Shown here piece after piece: positions 61,632-64,000 of a DNA stretch of 64,000 nt (positions are counted from its first letter, which is position 1; the number at the start of each line of letters is the position of its first letter). The translations under genes and the position numbers were made by a program. The notes below the pieces were generated by a model. That model saw only the letters and a program-made list of their open reading frames with translations, was not told where the DNA came from and ran no database searches. Source of the DNA: Chitinibacter sp. FCG-7. Its GTDB lineage: Bacteria > Pseudomonadota > Gammaproteobacteria > Burkholderiales > Chitinibacteraceae. The stretch spans positions 1,178,001 through 1,242,000 of the forward strand of contig NZ_CP157355.1 of the NCBI RefSeq assembly GCF_040047665.1. Reading direction: 5' to 3'.

Positions 61632-62822
61632 TTATTCAAGAACTTTAGCAACAACACCAGCACCAACCGTACGACCACCTTCACGAATCGCAAAGCGCAG
61701 ACCTTGCTCCATCGCGATCGGGCAGATCAACGTTACAGTGATAGATACGTTATCACCTGGCATTACCATTTCAGTACCTTCTGGCAACGCGATCGCGCCA
61801 GTCACGTCCGTTGTACGGAAGTAGAACTGTGGACGGTAGTTGCTGAAGAATGGCGTGTGACGACCACCCTCTTCTTTCGACAGAACGTAGATTTCTGAAG
61901 TGAACTTAGTATGCGGCGTGATTGAACCTGGTTTAGCCAATACTTGACCACGCTGAACGTCTTCACGCTTAGTACCGCGCAACAACGCACCAATGTTGTC
62001 ACCAGCCTGACCTTGATCCAGCAATTTGCGGAACATCTCAACGCCGGTACAAGTTGTCTTGATAGTTGGCACAATACCAACGATCTCGATCTCTTCACCC
62101 ACTTTAACGATACCGCGCTCTACACGACCTGTTACTACAGTACCACGACCAGAAATTGAGAACACGTCCTCAACTGGCATCAGGAATGTACCGTCAACTG
62201 CGCGCTCTGGCAGAGGAATGTAAGTATCCAAAGCTTCAGCCAAGCGGAAGATTGCTGGCTCGCCGTATTCGCCTTGATCACCTTCCAGTGCAGCACGCGC
62301 TGAACCAGTGATGATTGGAGTGTCATCACCCGGGAAGTCATATTTAGACAACAGGTCACGAACTTCCATCTCAACCAGTTCCAACAACTCAGCGTCGTCA
62401 ACCAGGTCAGCTTTGTTCATGAATACGATGATGTATGGAACACCAACCTGACGAGACAACAAGATGTGCTCGCGAGTTTGTGGCATAGGACCATCAGCGG
62501 CAGACACAACCAGAATCGCGCCATCCATCTGAGCCGCACCGGTAATCATGTTTTTTACATAATCCGCGTGACCTGGACAATCTACGTGAGCGTAGTGGCG
62601 AGATTCAGTTTCGTATTCAACGTGCGCAGTATTAATCGTAATACCACGTGCTTTTTCTTCTGGTGCGCTATCGATCTGTGAATAGTCTTTAGCTTCACCA
62701 CCAAACTTGCGAGTCAACACAGTTGTGATCGCTGCAGTCAGGGTAGTTTTACCGTGGTCAACGTGACCGATTGTACCAACGTTAACGTGCGGCTTGGTCC
62801 GCGTAAACTTTTCCTTAGCCAT
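61632..62822 (-). CDS. tufB: Elongation factor Tu (copy 2, tRNA-linked)
   Basis: 396 residues, identical to copy 1 except S74 and I103. All GTPase motifs are intact, so both copies should be functional. It sits between tRNA-Thr and tRNA-Trp, the same tRNA-tuf-secE-nusG order as E. coli tufB, and is probably expressed from the tRNA promoter at 63184-63212. Confidence 0.98.
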   Translation of the reverse strand: MAKEKFTRTKPHVNVGTIGHVDHGKTTLTAAITTVLTRKFGGEAKDYSQIDSAPEEKARGITINTAHVEYETESRHYAHVDCPGHADYVKNMITGAAQMDGAILVVSAADGPMPQTREHILLSRQVGVPYIIVFMNKADLVDDAELLELVEMEVRDLLSKYDFPGDDTPIITGSARAALEGDQGEYGEPAIFRLAEALDTYIPLPERAVDGTFLMPVEDVFSISGRGTVVTGRVERGIVKVGEEIEIVGIVPTIKTTCTGVEMFRKLLDQGQAGDNIGALLRGTKREDVQRGQVLAKPGSITPHTKFTSEIYVLSKEEGGRHTPFFSNYRPQFYFRTTDVTGAIALPEGTEMVMPGDNVSITVTLICPIAMEQGLRFAIREGGRTVGAGVVAKVLE

Positions 62823-62875
62823 CGCTTTATTTCCTTCTCGAGAACTTGAAATAACAGAATAATGACACTACGAAT

Positions 62876-62950
<75 letters not shown>

Positions 62951-62959
62951 ATTTGATTC

Positions 62960-63033
62960 TGGAGCGGGTGAAGGGAATCGAACCCTCGTCGTAAGCTTGG
63001 AAGGCTTCTGCTCTACCATTGAGCTACACCCGC
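62960..63033 (-). tRNA. glyT: tRNA-Gly(TCC)
   Basis: 74 bases with encoded CCA. Anticodon loop CTTCCAAG with TCC, and GCGGGTG acceptor arm pairing with CACCCGC. Confidence 0.95.
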
Positions 63034-63083
63034 GCTTAGTACTTAAAATTCGTTTCTACCAAAACCCGCAACATATGGGTGTT

Positions 63084-63169
63084 TGGTGGGGGGAGAAGGA
63101 TTCGAACCTTCGAAGGCTGAGCCGCCGGATTTACAGTCCGGACCCGTTGACCGCTGGGGTAATCCCCCC
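63084..63169 (-). tRNA. tyrU: tRNA-Tyr(GTA)
   Basis: 86 bases with encoded CCA, including the long variable arm expected for tRNA-Tyr. Anticodon loop ACTGTAAAT with GTA. First RNA of the tRNA-tuf transcript. Confidence 0.95.
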
Positions 63170-63183
63170 CTTTAGAGACCCGC

Positions 63184-63212
63184 ATTATGGAGAGGATGGA
63201 CAACATCGTCAA
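63184..63212 (-). promoter_or_regulatory. Sigma-70 promoter of the tRNA-tuf unit
   Basis: Minus strand -35 TTGACG (63207-63212), 17 bases, -10 CATAAT (63184-63189), followed by the GC-rich discriminator GCGGGTC, as in stringently controlled stable-RNA promoters. The start is expected about 8 bases before tRNA-Tyr. Confidence 0.82.
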
Positions 63213-63268
63213 ACATTTTCCACCCTAGCGCCATTTTTTTTCAATAAAGGCTTATTTCAAAAAGACAA

Positions 63269-64000
63269 TTAGGCCGCAACCGGTGATGAATTCTGTTTTG
63301 AAGCCCACCAATAGAGCAGCAAACCAGCCGTAATCATCGGCAAGCTAAGCAATTGCCCCATCGATAGATTCATCGCCAAGAGGCCCAGATAATCATCAGG
63401 CTCACGGGCAAATTCAGCAACAAAGCGGAAGAAACCATAGCCCAACAGGAATAAGCCGGAAGTCTGCCCCGCTTTGCGCGGCTTAGCTGAGTACATCCAT
63501 AAAACGATATACAGCAATACTCCCTCTAACGCGAACTGATACAGCTGCGATGGATGACGTGGCAAGCCATCGTGCGCCTGCGGAAAAACCATTGCCCACG
63601 GCATAGTGGCATCAGTTACTCGCCCCCACAGCTCACCATTAATAAAGTTGCCAATCCGGCCTGCAGCCAAACCCAAAGGCACCAAAGGCGCAATAAAATC
63701 AGTTACCTGTAAAAAGCTGCGGCCTGTTTTGCGAGCAAACAGATACATCGCCAGCAAAACGCCAAGAAACCCACCATGAAAAGCCATACCACCTTTCCAG
63801 ACCATCAGCACTTCAGCAGGATTGGCCAGATAGTAATCAAATTTGTAAAACAGCATATAACCTAGGCGCCCACCCAGAATTACCCCCAGCACACCATAGA
63901 ACAGCAAATCATCCATCTCACTGGTTTGCCAGCCTACAGGTTGCCCGCGCCGAATGCGCCAGCGCCCCATCAGCAGGAACATGACAAAGGCCAACAGGTA
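63269..64000 (-). CDS. lgt: Prolipoprotein diacylglyceryl transferase, 5' end cut by window edge
   Basis: Inner-membrane enzyme that transfers diacylglycerol to the lipobox cysteine of prolipoproteins. About 243 C-terminal residues are visible and the frame stays open past base 64000, so the N-terminus lies outside; an internal TTG at 63994 is not the true start. The Lgt signature [14 protein letters not shown] and the [13 protein letters not shown] segment with its catalytic-region histidine are intact, and six or so membrane helices are seen. It points into the tRNA promoter, with no clear terminator in between. Confidence 0.93.
   Translation of the reverse strand, partial: YLLAFVMFLLMGRWRIRRGQPVGWQTSEMDDLLFYGVLGVILGGRLGYMLFYKFDYYLANPAEVLMVWKGGMAFHGGFLGVLLAMYLFARKTGRSFLQVTDFIAPLVPLGLAAGRIGNFINGELWGRVTDATMPWAMVFPQAHDGLPRHPSQLYQFALEGVLLYIVLWMYSAKPRKAGQTSGLFLLGYGFFRFVAEFAREPDDYLGLLAMNLSMGQLLSLPMITAGLLLYWWASKQNSSPVAA

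Noticed and set aside
44959..62822. Duplicated 1.2-kb block as a mobile element
   Set aside because: The repeated block is exactly the tuf coding sequence in its two standard genomic contexts; no terminal repeats or transposase.

Overview
The window comes from a betaproteobacterium of the order Neisseriales, most likely a Chitinibacteraceae-like genus. This rests on the 16S sequence, the gene order (tRNA-Tyr/Gly/Thr-tuf-tRNA-Trp-secE-nusG; pilBCD-coaE-zapD-yacG) and a base composition near 50% GC. The genus is inference; no alignment could be run. The window is almost entirely chromosomal core. I see no CRISPR array, insertion sequence, prophage or integron.

Region 1 (1-17.2 kb, all minus strand): a partial fatty-acid desaturase, an MscS-family channel, the stand-alone heptose adenylyltransferase rfaE2, and a complete rRNA operon (16S, tRNA-Ile, tRNA-Ala, 23S, 5S) with a strong promoter, boxA sites, processing stems and a terminator. 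Then come an rlmL-like 23S rRNA methyltransferase, a three-gene MukBEF/MksBEF-type condensin operon (kleisin, MukE-like, SMC ATPase), obgE, rpmA and rplU.

Region 2 (17.3-31 kb, mixed strands): ispB (+); ffh, rpsP-rimM-trmD-rplS (-); ypjD (+); the type IV pilus genes pilB-pilC-pilD followed by coaE-zapD-yacG (+); the ornithine-lipid pair olsB-olsA (+); and apaH (-), whose 3' end overlaps olsA.

Region 3 (31-64 kb, all minus strand): one long run of information-processing genes. Read in the direction of transcription it is a partial lgt, tRNA-Tyr, tRNA-Gly, tRNA-Thr, tuf copy 2, tRNA-Trp, secE, nusG, rplKAJL, rpoBC, rpsL-rpsG-fusA-tuf copy 1-rpsJ, rplCDWB-rpsS-rplV-rpsC-rplP-rpmC-rpsQ, rplNXE-rpsNH-rplFR-rpsE-rpmD-rplO-secY, and rpmJ-rpsMKD-rpoA-rplQ. 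Hairpins that look like terminators or attenuators, together with short leader palindromes, divide it at rpoB, rpsL, rplC, rplN and rpmJ. infA, often found between secY and rpmJ, is not there.

The least routine items are the mksFEB condensin operon without the nuclease/topoisomerase gene that accompanies Wadjet systems, the rpsL leader with a consensus promoter placed upstream of two hairpins, the segmentation of the ribosomal superoperon, the two near-identical tuf genes, and the olsA/apaH tail-to-tail overlap.
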